Shown here piece after piece: positions 22,653-32,841 of a DNA stretch of 64,000 nt. The stretch is taken from NCBI GenBank assembly GCA_030754235.1, contig JASMAS010000097.1, positions 41,196 through 105,195 on the forward strand, given 5' to 3'. Below the pieces are notes generated by a model. It was given only the letters and a program-made list of their open reading frames with translations. It made no database searches and was not told where the DNA came from. Source of the DNA: Litorilituus sp. GTDB taxonomy: Bacteria; Pseudomonadota; Gammaproteobacteria; Enterobacterales; Alteromonadaceae. Each line of letters starts with the position of its first letter. Position 1 is the first letter of the stretch. A program made the translations under genes and the position numbers.

Positions 22653-24542
22653 TTAAGCACTTTTACGTAATAAACCATGTTTTTTTAAGTACACTAATAA
22701 TAACGAAATTGCAGCCGGAGTAATACCAGAAATTCGCGATGCTTTACCAATAGTTTCTGGACGAGCATCTTTTAATTTAGCGACAACTTCGTTAGATAAG
22801 CCTGAAATGTTTTGATAATCAAAATCAGTCGGTATTAAGGTATCTTCATTACGCTTTTTCTTGGCTATTTCATCAAGTTGTCTATCAATATAGCCAGCAT
22901 ATTTGGTTTGAATTTCTATCTGTTCAGCTGCTTGTGTATCGCTTATAGCAGGACCTAAACCTTCTATTTGCATTAATTGCTCATAACGTACTTCGGGGCG
23001 ACGAATAAGATCTTCCAAACTGGCTTCTTTACTCATTGGTGTTTTAAGTAATTGATTAACTTTTTCAACTTGTATGTGATCTTTTTGGATCCACGTTTCT
23101 TTTAAACGTTGACGCTCTAATTCAATATTTTCCATTTTTTCATTGAAACGCTGCCAGCGAAGATCATCAACTAAACCGACTTTTCGGCCTTTTTCAGTTA
23201 ATCGAATGTCTGCATTGTCTTCTCGTAACAATAAACGATATTCAGCACGAGAAGTAAACATACGATAGGGCTCTTTTGTACCTAATGTTGCTAAGTCATC
23301 AACGAGAACGCCCATATATGCTTGATCACGCCCTAAGATAAACTCTCCCAAACCTTTAACACGGCAAGCAGCATTGGTTGCGGCAATTAATCCTTGTGCA
23401 CCAGCTTCTTCATATCCGGTTGTACCGTTAATTTGACCGGCAAAATAAAGGTTTTCAACAAACTTACTTTCCAGAGATTGCTTTAAGTCACGAGGATCAA
23501 AGTAGTCATATTCAATGGCATAACCTGGACGAGTAATAAAAGCGTTTTCAAAACCTTTAATCGAGCGTACTAGATTCATTTGAACATCAAAAGGTAAACT
23601 GGTTGAAATACCATTTGGATAAACTTCGTGTGTAGTTAACCCTTCAGGCTCTACAAAAATTTGATGAGAGCTTTTATCTGCAAAGCGAGTAATTTTATCT
23701 TCGATTGATGGGCAGTAGCGTGGGCCAATTCCTTCAATAACTCCAGTATACATTGGCGATCTATCTAGCCCATCACGAATATGTTGATGAGTTTGCTCAT
23801 TAGTGTGGGTGATGAAACAAGATATTTGTTCAGGATGATCGTTAACTGATCCCATAAATGAAAAAACAGGACATGGACTATCACCTGGTTGCTCTTCCAT
23901 TACTGAAAAATCGAGAGATCTTGCATCTAAACGCGGGGGAGTTCCTGTTTTTAGCCGATCTATTCTAAAAGGCATGTCACGCATTTTGGCAGCTAAATTC
24001 ATACTGGCAGGATCTCCTGCTCGACCACCTTGATAATTGTTTAAACCAATATGAATCTGTCCTGCAAGGAAAGTTCCTACAGTAAGCACAACTGTTTTTC
24101 CTTTAAATTTAAGGCCCATTTGAGTAGAAACACCAATGACACGTTCATTTTCTAAGATCAAATCATCGCAAGGCTGTTGGAAAATGGTGAGGTTAGCTTG
24201 GTTTTCAAGAAAGTTTCGGACATAAGATCGATATAGTGCTCTATCTGCTTGTGCTCTGGTAGCCCTTACTGCTGGGCCTTTACTAGCATTGAGTGTTCTA
24301 AATTGGATAGCACTATGATCAATGGCTGTTGCCATTAAACCACCTAAAGCATCAATTTCTTTCACTAAATGTCCTTTACCAATACCACCAATAGCTGGAT
24401 TACATGACATTTGACCTAAGGTATCTATGTTGTGAGTCAATAATAGCGTTTTACAGCCCATTCGTGCTGAAGCAACAGCTGCTTCGGTGCCTGCATGGCC
24501 ACCACCAACAACGATTACATCATAAGAATCTTGATACCACAT
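22653..24542 (-). CDS. mnmG: tRNA uridine 5-carboxymethylaminomethyl modification enzyme MnmG
   Basis: 629 aa, identical in length to E. coli MnmG (GidA). FAD-binding motif [41 protein letters not shown] with a catalytic Cys, and the C-terminal helical domain that contacts MnmE. With MnmE, also encoded in this window, it modifies the wobble uridine of several tRNAs. It borders the oriC candidate, as in E. coli. Confidence 0.98.
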   Translation of the reverse strand: MWYQDSYDVIVVGGGHAGTEAAVASARMGCKTLLLTHNIDTLGQMSCNPAIGGIGKGHLVKEIDALGGLMATAIDHSAIQFRTLNASKGPAVRATRAQADRALYRSYVRNFLENQANLTIFQQPCDDLILENERVIGVSTQMGLKFKGKTVVLTVGTFLAGQIHIGLNNYQGGRAGDPASMNLAAKMRDMPFRIDRLKTGTPPRLDARSLDFSVMEEQPGDSPCPVFSFMGSVNDHPEQISCFITHTNEQTHQHIRDGLDRSPMYTGVIEGIGPRYCPSIEDKITRFADKSSHQIFVEPEGLTTHEVYPNGISTSLPFDVQMNLVRSIKGFENAFITRPGYAIEYDYFDPRDLKQSLESKFVENLYFAGQINGTTGYEEAGAQGLIAATNAACRVKGLGEFILGRDQAYMGVLVDDLATLGTKEPYRMFTSRAEYRLLLREDNADIRLTEKGRKVGLVDDLRWQRFNEKMENIELERQRLKETWIQKDHIQVEKVNQLLKTPMSKEASLEDLIRRPEVRYEQLMQIEGLGPAISDTQAAEQIEIQTKYAGYIDRQLDEIAKKKRNEDTLIPTDFDYQNISGLSNEVVAKLKDARPETIGKASRISGITPAAISLLLVYLKKHGLLRKSA

Positions 24543-24599
24543 ACAATTTTTACCTTAGAAATTAGAATAAAAAATAATTAAAGCCATTTGCTTTAAGAA

Positions 24600-24970
24600 A
24601 ATTAAGGAACGTATTTTAGCTTTTTTTTATCAATAGGGAAATGATCAAATTCGTAAAAAGATCAGCTCTAGATCTCTCTAATATATAAAAAGATCTTTAT
24701 AAAGATCTTGTTATTATTACTTATTAAGGAAGCGGTTTTGTGTGTGTAAGTGGTTTTTTTTTATATATATTAAGGGTTTGATTAAATGATAAGGTTGTGA
24801 TCTAACTTTGATCAAGGCACAAATAAGCCCTGATCAAAACCATTAGTTATACACAATGAAATTAATATCAAAATAAACTAACTGAATAATAATAAGAAAT
24901 TAATAGTTTATTCACTTATTTATCCACAGAAGGGTTTTTGATATACCTCTTTTGTTGATAACGTATGAGC
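24600..24970. other. oriC: Candidate chromosomal replication origin oriC
   Basis: Lies between mnmG and mioC, the E. coli oriC location. Perfect DnaA boxes: TTATACACA at 24847 and TTATCCACA at 24920. One-mismatch boxes: TTATTCACT at 24908, and minus-strand TTATCAACA at 24953 and TTACACACA at 24741. Eight GATC sites fall within 24643-24835, far above chance, as expected for SeqA/Dam control. An AT-rich stretch with GATCTT-type 13-mers (24690-24780) lies on the mnmG side and should be the unwinding region. The mnmG promoter must also lie here. Confidence 0.85.
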
Positions 24971-24977
24971 AACCAGC

Positions 24978-25457
24978 TTATAAAAGATCTTTATTTTCAA
25001 TTAGCCAGGCTTGAGCTAGATCTTCTGGATCTATTTCTTGGCTCATATCCATTGTTTTTATTGCTAACAACTCGTTACAACCCTTTGTTATTAAGAGGTT
25101 TTTTAATTTAAACCCTGCTTTACAAAAAGTATCATAGCTAGAGTCTCCAACCGCGATGATCATGAAGTTAATTGAGGATAGATCTTGTTCACAGTTTTCT
25201 AGATCTTTAACAAATGCTTGAATGTTGTCAGGAAAGTCACCTGCTCCATGAGTGGAGGTACAAATCAACCACGTTGGTTTTTGATTATTATTTGAGGGCA
25301 GTTCTTGAGAAAATGTGTCCTCAAAAATAGATGATAAGTGTGGTTTTAAATGTATATTTACCGTGTGTTTAAAATCAATAAGTTGTTCTTCACAGGCTTC
25401 GGCAACATATTCAGTTGCACCTAACATACTTCCGACAATTATTTGAAATGAGCTCAT
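24978..25457 (-). CDS. mioC: MioC-type flavodoxin
   Basis: 159-aa flavodoxin-fold FMN protein. FMN-binding loops are visible as VGSMLGATEYVAE, TSTHGAGDFPDN and VGDSSYDTFC. MioC is needed in vitro for biotin synthase activity in E. coli, and its transcription enters oriC. Here too the gene faces the origin, so its transcript would run into the DnaA-box region. Confidence 0.92.
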   Translation of the reverse strand: MSSFQIIVGSMLGATEYVAEACEEQLIDFKHTVNIHLKPHLSSIFEDTFSQELPSNNNQKPTWLICTSTHGAGDFPDNIQAFVKDLENCEQDLSSINFMIIAVGDSSYDTFCKAGFKLKNLLITKGCNELLAIKTMDMSQEIDPEDLAQAWLIENKDLL

Positions 25458-25770
25458 TAGTATTTATCTCAAAGTTAACAATTGGCATATTGTATACCTA
25501 AAGCCTAAAAAGTTACGAGTTTGTGTAAATTTAAACTTCTTAAAAGTAACTTCACATCATTTGGTAAAAGTGTAGTAGATGCTATGTCATTGATATTTTA
25601 TGGCAGACGATATAACGTTGCTGATATATCTCTTTATTTGGCAAGGTAAGTATTGTTCATACTCATATGTGATCAAAGCAGTTATTTATTTTAGCTAATT
25701 AACCGCTAATTAATATTGCATCATCTAGTTTTTTAGAACCAAATTTTCATTGTTATTTCGCCATGTGTTT
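25458..25770. other. Intergenic gap between TSUP gene and mioC
   Basis: 313 AT-rich bases. It should hold the mioC promoter; TATACA about 30 nt upstream of the mioC start is a possible -10, but I see no clear -35. No DnaA box, hairpin or gene remnant was convincing. The longest small ORF is 21 codons and unsupported. Confidence 0.3.
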
Positions 25771-26541
25771 TTAACTTGAATAAACTTTTATGAAAAAATA
25801 TAGCGTAATTGCACAACTTACTATAATAACGAAATTTCTGATATAGCATTGGGAAATACGTTTAGAGATATTCGCTGCTAAATAACCTCCTACTGAACTT
25901 CCCATGAGTACAATAATACCTTCATACCAAGCGATAACATCGCTAGTAATAAATACCGCAATAGCTATTAATGAGACCAATGATGAAATGAGCAGCTTCA
26001 TTCCATTCATGGTATTAATATTGGTATATCCTGCTAAAGCTAGGTAACTAAGAGTAATAATACCGAGTCCAGCATTAAAAAAACCACCGTAAATACTAAT
26101 ACTTAATAGTATTAATACGAGTAGTAAATAGCCAAGTAGTGTCGCATGTTGATAGTTTGAAGTAAGTTTTTTCAACAACATATTTATTTTTAAACCAAAA
26201 ATAAATAGTAAAGTTGCGAATAAAAGCAACCAAGGAATAGCTTCTTGAAAAATTGATTCGGGTGTTTGAAGTAAAAACCATGCCCCTAAGAGTCCGCCGA
26301 TTAAGCTTATTGTGATTAACAGTGGTAATTTTTTTTTATGTTCATACATACTTTCACGAAAAGCATAGGCGCCACTTACATATCCTGCACATGAAGCAAA
26401 TGTATTCGTTGCATTGGCTGCAACGGGTGGAATTCCCACATAGAGCAGTGCTGGAAAGGTAATAAAACTGCCACCACCAGCTATAGAGTTTAGCGTCCCG
26501 CCAACGAAACCGGCTAAAAAAAGTAATAATAATTCAAACAA
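25771..26541 (-). CDS. TSUP (TauE/SafE) family membrane permease
   Basis: 256 aa with about eight hydrophobic helices. The two family repeats begin with GGTLNSIAGGGSFITFPALL and YGGFFNAGLGIITLSYLALAG, the classic duplicated motif. TSUP members export or import sulfite, sulfoacetate and related anions. No sulfur gene neighbours it, so the substrate is unknown. Flanked by mnmE and mioC in the same orientation, but with long gaps. Confidence 0.85.
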   Translation of the reverse strand: MFELLLLFLAGFVGGTLNSIAGGGSFITFPALLYVGIPPVAANATNTFASCAGYVSGAYAFRESMYEHKKKLPLLITISLIGGLLGAWFLLQTPESIFQEAIPWLLLFATLLFIFGLKINMLLKKLTSNYQHATLLGYLLLVLILLSISIYGGFFNAGLGIITLSYLALAGYTNINTMNGMKLLISSLVSLIAIAVFITSDVIAWYEGIIVLMGSSVGGYLAANISKRISQCYIRNFVIIVSCAITLYFFIKVYSS

Positions 26542-26687
26542 AATTAATCAAGCCAATTATTTTTCACATGCAGTGAGCATACTTTATTTTTTTTAAATAT
26601 GGCGCTATTTTTTTAGTTAACTTCTGTTTTGCAGTAAGAAAAAGCCACATATTCTCTAGGAAAATTTTGACTTGGTAAGGGGAGGGC

Positions 26688-28112
26688 TTATTTACCAATA
26701 CAAAATGAACTGAATATTTTGCCTAACAAATCATCGTTGGTGAACTCTCCGGTGATTTTATTTAATTCTTGCTGACATATGCGTAGTTCTTCTGCCAGTA
26801 TTTCACCTGCAACATAAGACTCAAGTTGCTCCAAACCAGTAATTAAATGTTTATATGTATTATCTAAAGCGGTTAAATGGCGCCTTCTTGCCATAAATCC
26901 ACCTTCGGTACTGCCTTGGTAGCCCATAATTCCTTTTAGGTGTTCTTTTAAGCTATCAACGCCATTTCCTGTTTTCGCTGATAAGGTAACAATTGTGTGT
27001 GAGATTTTATTGTTATCTACAAACTCATTTAAACCTATATTCGATTGATCTATTGCAGAATTTAAATCGGCTTTGTTTCTAACTAGTGTTAAACCTATAT
27101 TGCTGGGCAGCTTTTCAAAAAACTCAGGGTAATATGCTTTGATGTCTTGTTCATCGTCTAAAACACTATGGTTTTCGCTGGCATCAACCATAAGCAATAC
27201 CCTGTCGGCTTTCTTAATTTCTTGCCAAGCGCGCTCAATACCTATTTGCTCTACTTTATCATCACTGTCACGCAAACCTGCGGTGTCAATAATATGAAGT
27301 GGCATACCATCAATATCAATTTGCTCTGCCAATACGTCACGTGTTGTACCCGCAATGTCAGTGACTATGGCACTTTCTTTACCACTTAAAGCATTTAATA
27401 AGCTTGATTTACCCGCATTAGGTCTACCAGCGATTACAACGCGCATTCCTTCACGAATAATGCTCCCTTGTTGGGCTTGTTTACGCACATTTTCTACTTG
27501 GCTAATTATTGTTTCTAAGTCTGCAACTACTTTTTTATCAGCAAGAAAATCTATTTCTTCTTCTGGAAAATCAATCGCTGCTTCAACATACATTCGTAGG
27601 TGAATTATACTTTCTACCATTGCATGCACAAGCTTTGAAAAATCACCTTGCAAAGAGTGCAGGGCAGAGCGCGCAGCTTGCTCTGAGCTAGAGTTAATTA
27701 GGTCTGCTATTGCTTCAGCTTGAGTTAAATCGAGCTTATCATTTAAAAAAGCTTGCTCACTAAATTCACCTGGTTTGGCCATTTGAACTTTAGGTAACTG
27801 TAAAATAGCTTTGAGCAACATATCTAAAATAACAGGCCCGCCATGGCCTTGAAACTCAATTATATCTTCACCGGTAAAAGAATTAGGTGCTTCAAATAAC
27901 AGGGCTATACCTTGATCTATTACTTGTGGGTTAGCTCCTGAAGCATCTGAAAATGATAGATATTCGGCTTTTCTTACCGCTGGTACCTTACCTAAAATTG
28001 CTTGTGCAACGTTCTTAGCTTCTGGGCCTGAAACGCGAATAATTCCAACACCGCCACGTCCAGGTGCGGTTGCTTGGGCGGCGATTGTTGTGGTTTGAGA
28101 AACTGAAGTCAT
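26688..28112 (-). CDS. mnmE: tRNA modification GTPase MnmE
   Basis: 474 aa GTPase partner of MnmG in wobble-uridine modification. N-terminal folate-binding domain ([22 protein letters not shown]), G1 [17 protein letters not shown]2/G3 GTTRDV and DTAGLRD, G4 RNKAD, and the invariant C-terminal CIGK. Downstream of yidC, but a strong terminator separates the two. Confidence 0.98.
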   Translation of the reverse strand: MTSVSQTTTIAAQATAPGRGGVGIIRVSGPEAKNVAQAILGKVPAVRKAEYLSFSDASGANPQVIDQGIALLFEAPNSFTGEDIIEFQGHGGPVILDMLLKAILQLPKVQMAKPGEFSEQAFLNDKLDLTQAEAIADLINSSSEQAARSALHSLQGDFSKLVHAMVESIIHLRMYVEAAIDFPEEEIDFLADKKVVADLETIISQVENVRKQAQQGSIIREGMRVVIAGRPNAGKSSLLNALSGKESAIVTDIAGTTRDVLAEQIDIDGMPLHIIDTAGLRDSDDKVEQIGIERAWQEIKKADRVLLMVDASENHSVLDDEQDIKAYYPEFFEKLPSNIGLTLVRNKADLNSAIDQSNIGLNEFVDNNKISHTIVTLSAKTGNGVDSLKEHLKGIMGYQGSTEGGFMARRRHLTALDNTYKHLITGLEQLESYVAGEILAEELRICQQELNKITGEFTNDDLLGKIFSSFCIGK

Positions 28113-28197
28113 AGCAAGGTAATTAGGTTGATATTTGATTGTTTGCTATTTTACTTTATTTATGGGGTAAATGCCTAAAACTTGTCTGGTTAAAATA

Positions 28198-28233
28198 AAA
28201 AAGGCGATTACAATATGCTGTAATCGCCTTTTT
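28198..28233 (-). terminator. Terminator after yidC
   Basis: Perfect stem of 15 bp (AAAAAGGCGATTACA with its complement) and a 6-nt loop, ending in a T-run on the minus strand about 20 nt after the yidC stop. Its symmetry would also allow function on plus. Confidence 0.88.
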
Positions 28234-28254
28234 AAATTATGCTCGTTGTCAATA

Positions 28255-29931
28255 TTATGCGGCTTTCGCTTCTTTTTGTTTGGCAATACCGGCAAAAATT
28301 AATTTCATTTGCACAATTGAAACAACGTTACTGATGAACCAGTAAAGTACTAAACCTGATGGAAACCATGCCATAAAAATTGAAAATACAACAGGCATGT
28401 ATTGCATGATCTTCTGTTGCATTGGATCTTGTACAGTCATGGGCTGCATTTTCTGCATTATATACATACTTGCACCCATCAAAATTGGTAATACGAACCA
28501 TTGATCCATGGCTGATAAATCTTGAATCCAGAAAATAAACGGTGCATGACGTAGTTCAACACTTTCTAAAAATACCCAGTAAAGTGCTAAGAAAATAGGC
28601 ATTTGTAATAATAATGGTAAGCAGCCGCCAGCAGGGTTTACTTTCTCTTTGCGGTACATTTCCATAGTGGCTTGCGACATTTTTTGTCTGTCATCACCAA
28701 AACGCTCTTTTAATTGCGCCATTTTTGGCGCTAAATCACGCATTTTAGCCATAGAGGTATATTGCGCTTTTGTTAGTGGGTACATTAGACCTTTGATAAT
28801 TAAAGTAATGATAATTATTGCTAAGCCCCAGTTACCCACACCGCCTAAATCAACATCAAACATGCCGAAAAAGCTGAATTCACCTGACTGGATAATATTC
28901 AATAAACCGTAAAGTGGTTGGCTGATCATCCATAAAAAGCCGTAATCTATCGTTAAATCTAAGTTAGGGGCTATTTTTTCAAGTACTTTTTGATCTTTAG
29001 GACCAACATAGAAAATTGCCGAAGTCTCACCTTGTAGCCCTGCATCAATTGTTAAAGCCGGTGCCTTAAAACCAATGACCGCTTCTTGATTATTGCTGTA
29101 GCTAGTATAAAGTTGGTTGTTATCTTTAGCATTAGGTACCCAAGCAGACACGAAGTAATGCTCAAGCATTGCAACCCAACCACCAGGTGTAGTTTTGCTT
29201 AAATTTGCTTCACTAATATCGTCAAAATCATATTTTTCATAGCGGTCTTCGTTAGTAGAAAAAGCGGCACCGCGATAGGTTGGTAACATACCACTTGAAG
29301 AGTCTTGTAAGGTAGATTGTTTTAATTGACCATACATTTGTACAGAAACGCTATTGCTAGTGTTATTGTTGATAATATAATCGACACCGACGGAATAACT
29401 TCCTGCGGTAAATGAATAACGTTTAGTTACCGCTAAACCTTTGTCATCTTGAAAAACTAAATCAACGGTTAAGCTATCACCATCTAATTGATAAGTACTT
29501 TGTGCGCTGGTATAAATGGGTCGCCCTTTGATAACTCTATCAACGCCATTTGCACCCGTTAAGCCTGATTGAGCGACATACTTTTGATTACCGTTTTGCA
29601 TAACAGTAAATGGTATTTTGTTACCTTGTTCGGTGTCATATTTTAATAATTTGGCTTCTACAATATCGCCACCTTGGGTATTTATTATAATGCTTAAGGT
29701 ATCTGTTTTGACATTTATTAGTTTAGTCGCAGCGTTTGAAGTACTGATAGTTGGTGTAGAAGCACCCGTAGGCTCAGGAACAAAATCTGCATCTGCAGCT
29801 GTTTCAAGGTTAGTTGTTTGGCTAACAGGGGCTTGTTCAACTGCTGGTGCATTTTGTAATTGCCACTGACTAAAAAGTAAGTAGGTAACAACCATGAGTG
29901 CAATGAATAGCAGACTTCGTTGAGATTCCAT
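28255..29931 (-). CDS. yidC: Membrane protein insertase YidC
   Basis: 558 aa. Inserts and folds inner-membrane proteins, including the Fo c subunit encoded nearby. N-terminal helix (SLLFIALMVVTYLLFSQW), large periplasmic beta domain, then five C-terminal helices with the hydrophilic-groove Arg in YPLTKAQYTSMAKMRDL. Ends with a short basic tail. Same minus-strand group as yidD, rnpA and rpmH. Confidence 0.97.
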   Translation of the reverse strand: MESQRSLLFIALMVVTYLLFSQWQLQNAPAVEQAPVSQTTNLETAADADFVPEPTGASTPTISTSNAATKLINVKTDTLSIIINTQGGDIVEAKLLKYDTEQGNKIPFTVMQNGNQKYVAQSGLTGANGVDRVIKGRPIYTSAQSTYQLDGDSLTVDLVFQDDKGLAVTKRYSFTAGSYSVGVDYIINNNTSNSVSVQMYGQLKQSTLQDSSSGMLPTYRGAAFSTNEDRYEKYDFDDISEANLSKTTPGGWVAMLEHYFVSAWVPNAKDNNQLYTSYSNNQEAVIGFKAPALTIDAGLQGETSAIFYVGPKDQKVLEKIAPNLDLTIDYGFLWMISQPLYGLLNIIQSGEFSFFGMFDVDLGGVGNWGLAIIIITLIIKGLMYPLTKAQYTSMAKMRDLAPKMAQLKERFGDDRQKMSQATMEMYRKEKVNPAGGCLPLLLQMPIFLALYWVFLESVELRHAPFIFWIQDLSAMDQWFVLPILMGASMYIMQKMQPMTVQDPMQQKIMQYMPVVFSIFMAWFPSGLVLYWFISNVVSIVQMKLIFAGIAKQKEAKAA

Positions 29932-30079
29932 AAGGTTTATTTCTCTTTTTATGTTGGCAGTAGGTAGGCTACTGCATGTTTCATGTATTTAAAGTGCTAG
30001 GCATTTTAATATACGTTTGGTCGTTAACCAACTATCTTTTGAAATATGTAGACTAAAATCAACTCTTTTTTTGATAACC

Positions 30080-30334
30080 CTATTTTTTAAGGTCATTCTT
30101 CAAAGGAGGTACGAGATCATCACCCCCTTCGTTAAGTGGATGACATTTTATTATACGCTTACTCGCTAACCAGCTACCTTTAATTACACCAAATCGCTCT
30201 ATAGCTTCAATAGCATAAGAAGAACATGTGGGATTAAATCGGCAATTACTGCCTAAAGCTGGACTGATTATACGCTGGTATGTTTTAACACAGCTTATAA
30301 TTATTGTTTGTGGCGCTGAATTATTTTTCGCCAT
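30080..30334 (-). CDS. yidD: Membrane protein insertion efficiency factor YidD
   Basis: 84 aa. Short amphipathic protein with the conserved [23 protein letters not shown] core and [14 protein letters not shown] end. It overlaps the rnpA 3' end by 34 bp, as is common in this family, so both are read from one mRNA. Supports YidC-dependent insertion. Confidence 0.95.
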   Translation of the reverse strand: MAKNNSAPQTIIISCVKTYQRIISPALGSNCRFNPTCSSYAIEAIERFGVIKGSWLASKRIIKCHPLNEGGDDLVPPLKNDLKK

Positions 30335-30684
30335 ATTTTTTCTAATTGTTGATTTATTTCGTGATTGTCAAGTTGATCAATACCCGACTTTACCATAACC
30401 ACCATGTCTATAGCAGGTAATTTATGCTGACTTAAGCGAAAGCTTTCTCTAACAATTCTTTTTACTCTATTTCTTTGTACTGCAAGTTTTACACGTTTTT
30501 TAGCTATTGCTAAGCCTAAACGGTTACTTTTAGTAGAATCTGAAGATAAATTAGAAGGGGTTATTAAAATAGTGAAGTGGCGAGAGCCAAAGCGGATAGG
30601 TTTAGAAAATACCGCTTGAAATTGTCCGGGAGTCAATAAACGTGACTCCCGTGCAAATTCATAAGTAACCTGCTGGGTTACCAT
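30301..30684 (-). CDS. rnpA: Ribonuclease P protein component
   Basis: 127 aa basic protein that binds RNase P RNA for tRNA 5' maturation. The RNP signature [28 protein letters not shown] is intact, preceded by TPGQFQAVF. Between rpmH and yidD, the standard order. Confidence 0.96.
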   Translation of the reverse strand: MVTQQVTYEFARESRLLTPGQFQAVFSKPIRFGSRHFTILITPSNLSSDSTKSNRLGLAIAKKRVKLAVQRNRVKRIVRESFRLSQHKLPAIDMVVMVKSGIDQLDNHEINQQLEKIWRKIIQRHKQ

Positions 30685-30710
30685 CTTAATTCTTAGAAAA
30701 AGAGTTAAGA

Positions 30711-30845
30711 TTAAGCGCTAAGGCTTGCACGGCCTTTAGCACGGCGTCGAGCTATAACAGCACGGCCATTCTTAGTTGCCATACGAGCACGGAATCCGTG
30801 GTTACGCTTACGCTTTAATACGCTAGGTTGAAATGTTCTTTTCAT
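30711..30845 (-). CDS. rpmH: 50S ribosomal protein L34
   Basis: 44 aa, too short for the ORF track. Sequence begins [20 protein letters not shown] and ends [13 protein letters not shown], the near-invariant L34. ATG at 30843-30845, TAA at 30711-30713. First gene of the minus-strand rpmH-rnpA-yidD-yidC group, divergent from dnaA. Confidence 0.98.
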   Translation of the reverse strand: MKRTFQPSVLKRKRNHGFRARMATKNGRAVIARRRAKGRASLSA

Positions 30846-31392
30846 TACGCTAATCCGTCGGTTGTTGTTGCCCTGGCAAAACAGCCGTTATGAGCACACA
30901 GGTCTAAAAAATGAGGCCGAATTCTAAAGCTTACTAACACCATTGTCAATATTTTATCTTCGTTAATTTACTAAATGATCTATTTTTGATCTATACGATC
31001 TTACTGATGAACTGCGTGATCCGATAAAAATATCCACAGATTTATCATCACTTTCTTCCCGTTGCTTATAATTTGACCTTTTCTTTGCTTTTACTACTAA
31101 TAGCCAAATCAACTATTAATTTTATTTTAGCATTTTTTTAATCTATTCATTTAATTTAATTTACTAATATACAATGGGTTAGCGTATTCTGGGATGTTTT
31201 TTTTAATTTAACACAAAAGTCAATATTGCACTTGTGGATAAGTACAGAGATAATGGCTATATATAATAAAAATTTTCGCTTGCGCTATCTTTTTAAAAGC
31301 TCATTCTCATTTATTTTAAGCTTTCTTATATAACTTACTTTATTCACATTTTATTTTCGAATAGCTGGTAGTAATAGTCGCAAGTAGATCAG
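30846..31392. promoter_or_regulatory. rpmH-dnaA divergent control region with an autoregulatory dnaA promoter candidate
   Basis: 547 AT-rich bases without a gene. On plus, TTGCAC (31226), a 17-nt spacer and GATAAT (31249) make a good sigma-70 promoter. A perfect DnaA box (TTATCCACA on minus, 31233-31241) sits inside the spacer, so bound DnaA would block RNA polymerase. A one-mismatch box ATATCCACA is at 31030. The rpmH promoter must lie on the left side but I could not fix it. Confidence 0.65.
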
Positions 31393-32781
31393 ATGGTCTT
31401 TTTGGAGTTTTGGTTGGACAATTCACTCTGGCAACGATGCCTTTTAGCACTGCAAGAAGAACTGCCAGCGCAGCAGTTTAGTATGTGGATTCGCCCATTA
31501 CAATGTGTTGTAAATGATAATATTGTTACTTTATATGCACCTAATCGTTTTGTTCTAGATTGGGTGCGAGACAAATACGTAAATAGAATCAATGAACTGA
31601 TTACTTTACACGATAACGATGACGCTTATTTGTTGAAATTTGATGTTGGTAGTAAACCTTTAGCGCAAAATTCACCAGCACATAGCAACACTAATTTAAC
31701 TCCTTCTAACCATAGTAGCACTAAAGCCACTACGGTTAATGATTCTGCTCCCAATCTTCCTAAAAAAGCGAATGTTCGCGTTAAATATACTTTTGATAAT
31801 TTTGTCGAGGGTAAATCTAACCAGTTGGCTAGAGCGGCTGCTTCACAAGTAGCCGACAACCCGGGTGCTGCTTATAATCCACTTTTTATTTATGGTGGTA
31901 CTGGCTTAGGTAAAACCCATTTGTTACATGCGGTAGGTAATGGTATTTTACAAAACAATCCTAATGCCAAAATTGCTTATATGCACTCAGAACGTTTTGT
32001 ACAAGATATGGTTAAAGCACTCCAAAATAATGAAATGGAGAAGTTTAAGCAATACTATCGTAGTGTTGACGCATTACTTATAGATGATATTCAATTTTTT
32101 GCAGGTAAAGATAGAACACAAGAGGAATTTTTCCACACCTTTAATGCTTTACTTGAGGGTAATCAACAAATTATTTTAACCAGTGATCGTTACCCTAAAG
32201 AAGTTGCCGTAGAAGATAGACTTAAATCTCGTTTTGGCTGGGGGTTAACTATTGCTATAGAGCCGCCAGAACTTGAAACACGTGTTGCGATACTTAAACG
32301 TAAAGCGCAAGAAAGTCATATTAACTTAGCTGATGAAGTTGCTTTTTTTATCGCTAAAAGACTCCGCTCTAATGTTCGAGAATTAGAAGGGGCCCTTAAT
32401 CGCGTTATAGCTAATGCTAACTTTACTGGACGTGCCATTACTATTGATTTTGTTAGAGAAGCATTGCGTGATTTACTCGCTTTACAAGATAAATTAGTGA
32501 CAATTGATAATATTCAACGTACCGTTGCAGAGTATTATAAAATAAAAGTAGCAGACTTATTATCTAAACGTAGAAATCGCTCTGTTGCTAGACCTAGACA
32601 AGTTGCAATGGCATTATCTAAAGAGCTAACAAATCATAGTTTACCTGAAATAGGTGATGCTTTTGGTGGAAGAGACCATACAACAGTTCTACATGCTTGT
32701 CGTAAAGTAAAATCTTTACGGGAAGAGTTGCATGACATTAAAGAAGATTATTCTAACCTTATTAGAACACTTTCATCATAA
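31393..32781 (+). CDS. dnaA: Chromosomal replication initiator DnaA
   Basis: 462 aa AAA+ initiator. Domain I ([11 protein letters not shown]), variable Ser/Thr/Asn-rich linker ~85-130, Walker [14 protein letters not shown] near residue 169, Walker [13 protein letters not shown], and domain IV DnaA-box signature [15 protein letters not shown]. Start choice is open: the ATG at 31393 has no good ribosome-binding site, while a TTG at 31414, preceded by TTGGAG at 6 nt, gives MDNSLWQRC, which aligns with E. coli MSLSLWQQC. I list the longer form. dnaN follows after 60 bp. Confidence 0.96.
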   Translation: MVFLEFWLDNSLWQRCLLALQEELPAQQFSMWIRPLQCVVNDNIVTLYAPNRFVLDWVRDKYVNRINELITLHDNDDAYLLKFDVGSKPLAQNSPAHSNTNLTPSNHSSTKATTVNDSAPNLPKKANVRVKYTFDNFVEGKSNQLARAAASQVADNPGAAYNPLFIYGGTGLGKTHLLHAVGNGILQNNPNAKIAYMHSERFVQDMVKALQNNEMEKFKQYYRSVDALLIDDIQFFAGKDRTQEEFFHTFNALLEGNQQIILTSDRYPKEVAVEDRLKSRFGWGLTIAIEPPELETRVAILKRKAQESHINLADEVAFFIAKRLRSNVRELEGALNRVIANANFTGRAITIDFVREALRDLLALQDKLVTIDNIQRTVAEYYKIKVADLLSKRRNRSVARPRQVAMALSKELTNHSLPEIGDAFGGRDHTTVLHACRKVKSLREELHDIKEDYSNLIRTLSS

Positions 32782-32841
32782 TTAAGCGTAGAGTACTCAT
32801 ACACTCTCATAATAATAAATAGTGCATAAGCAGGACAAAAA

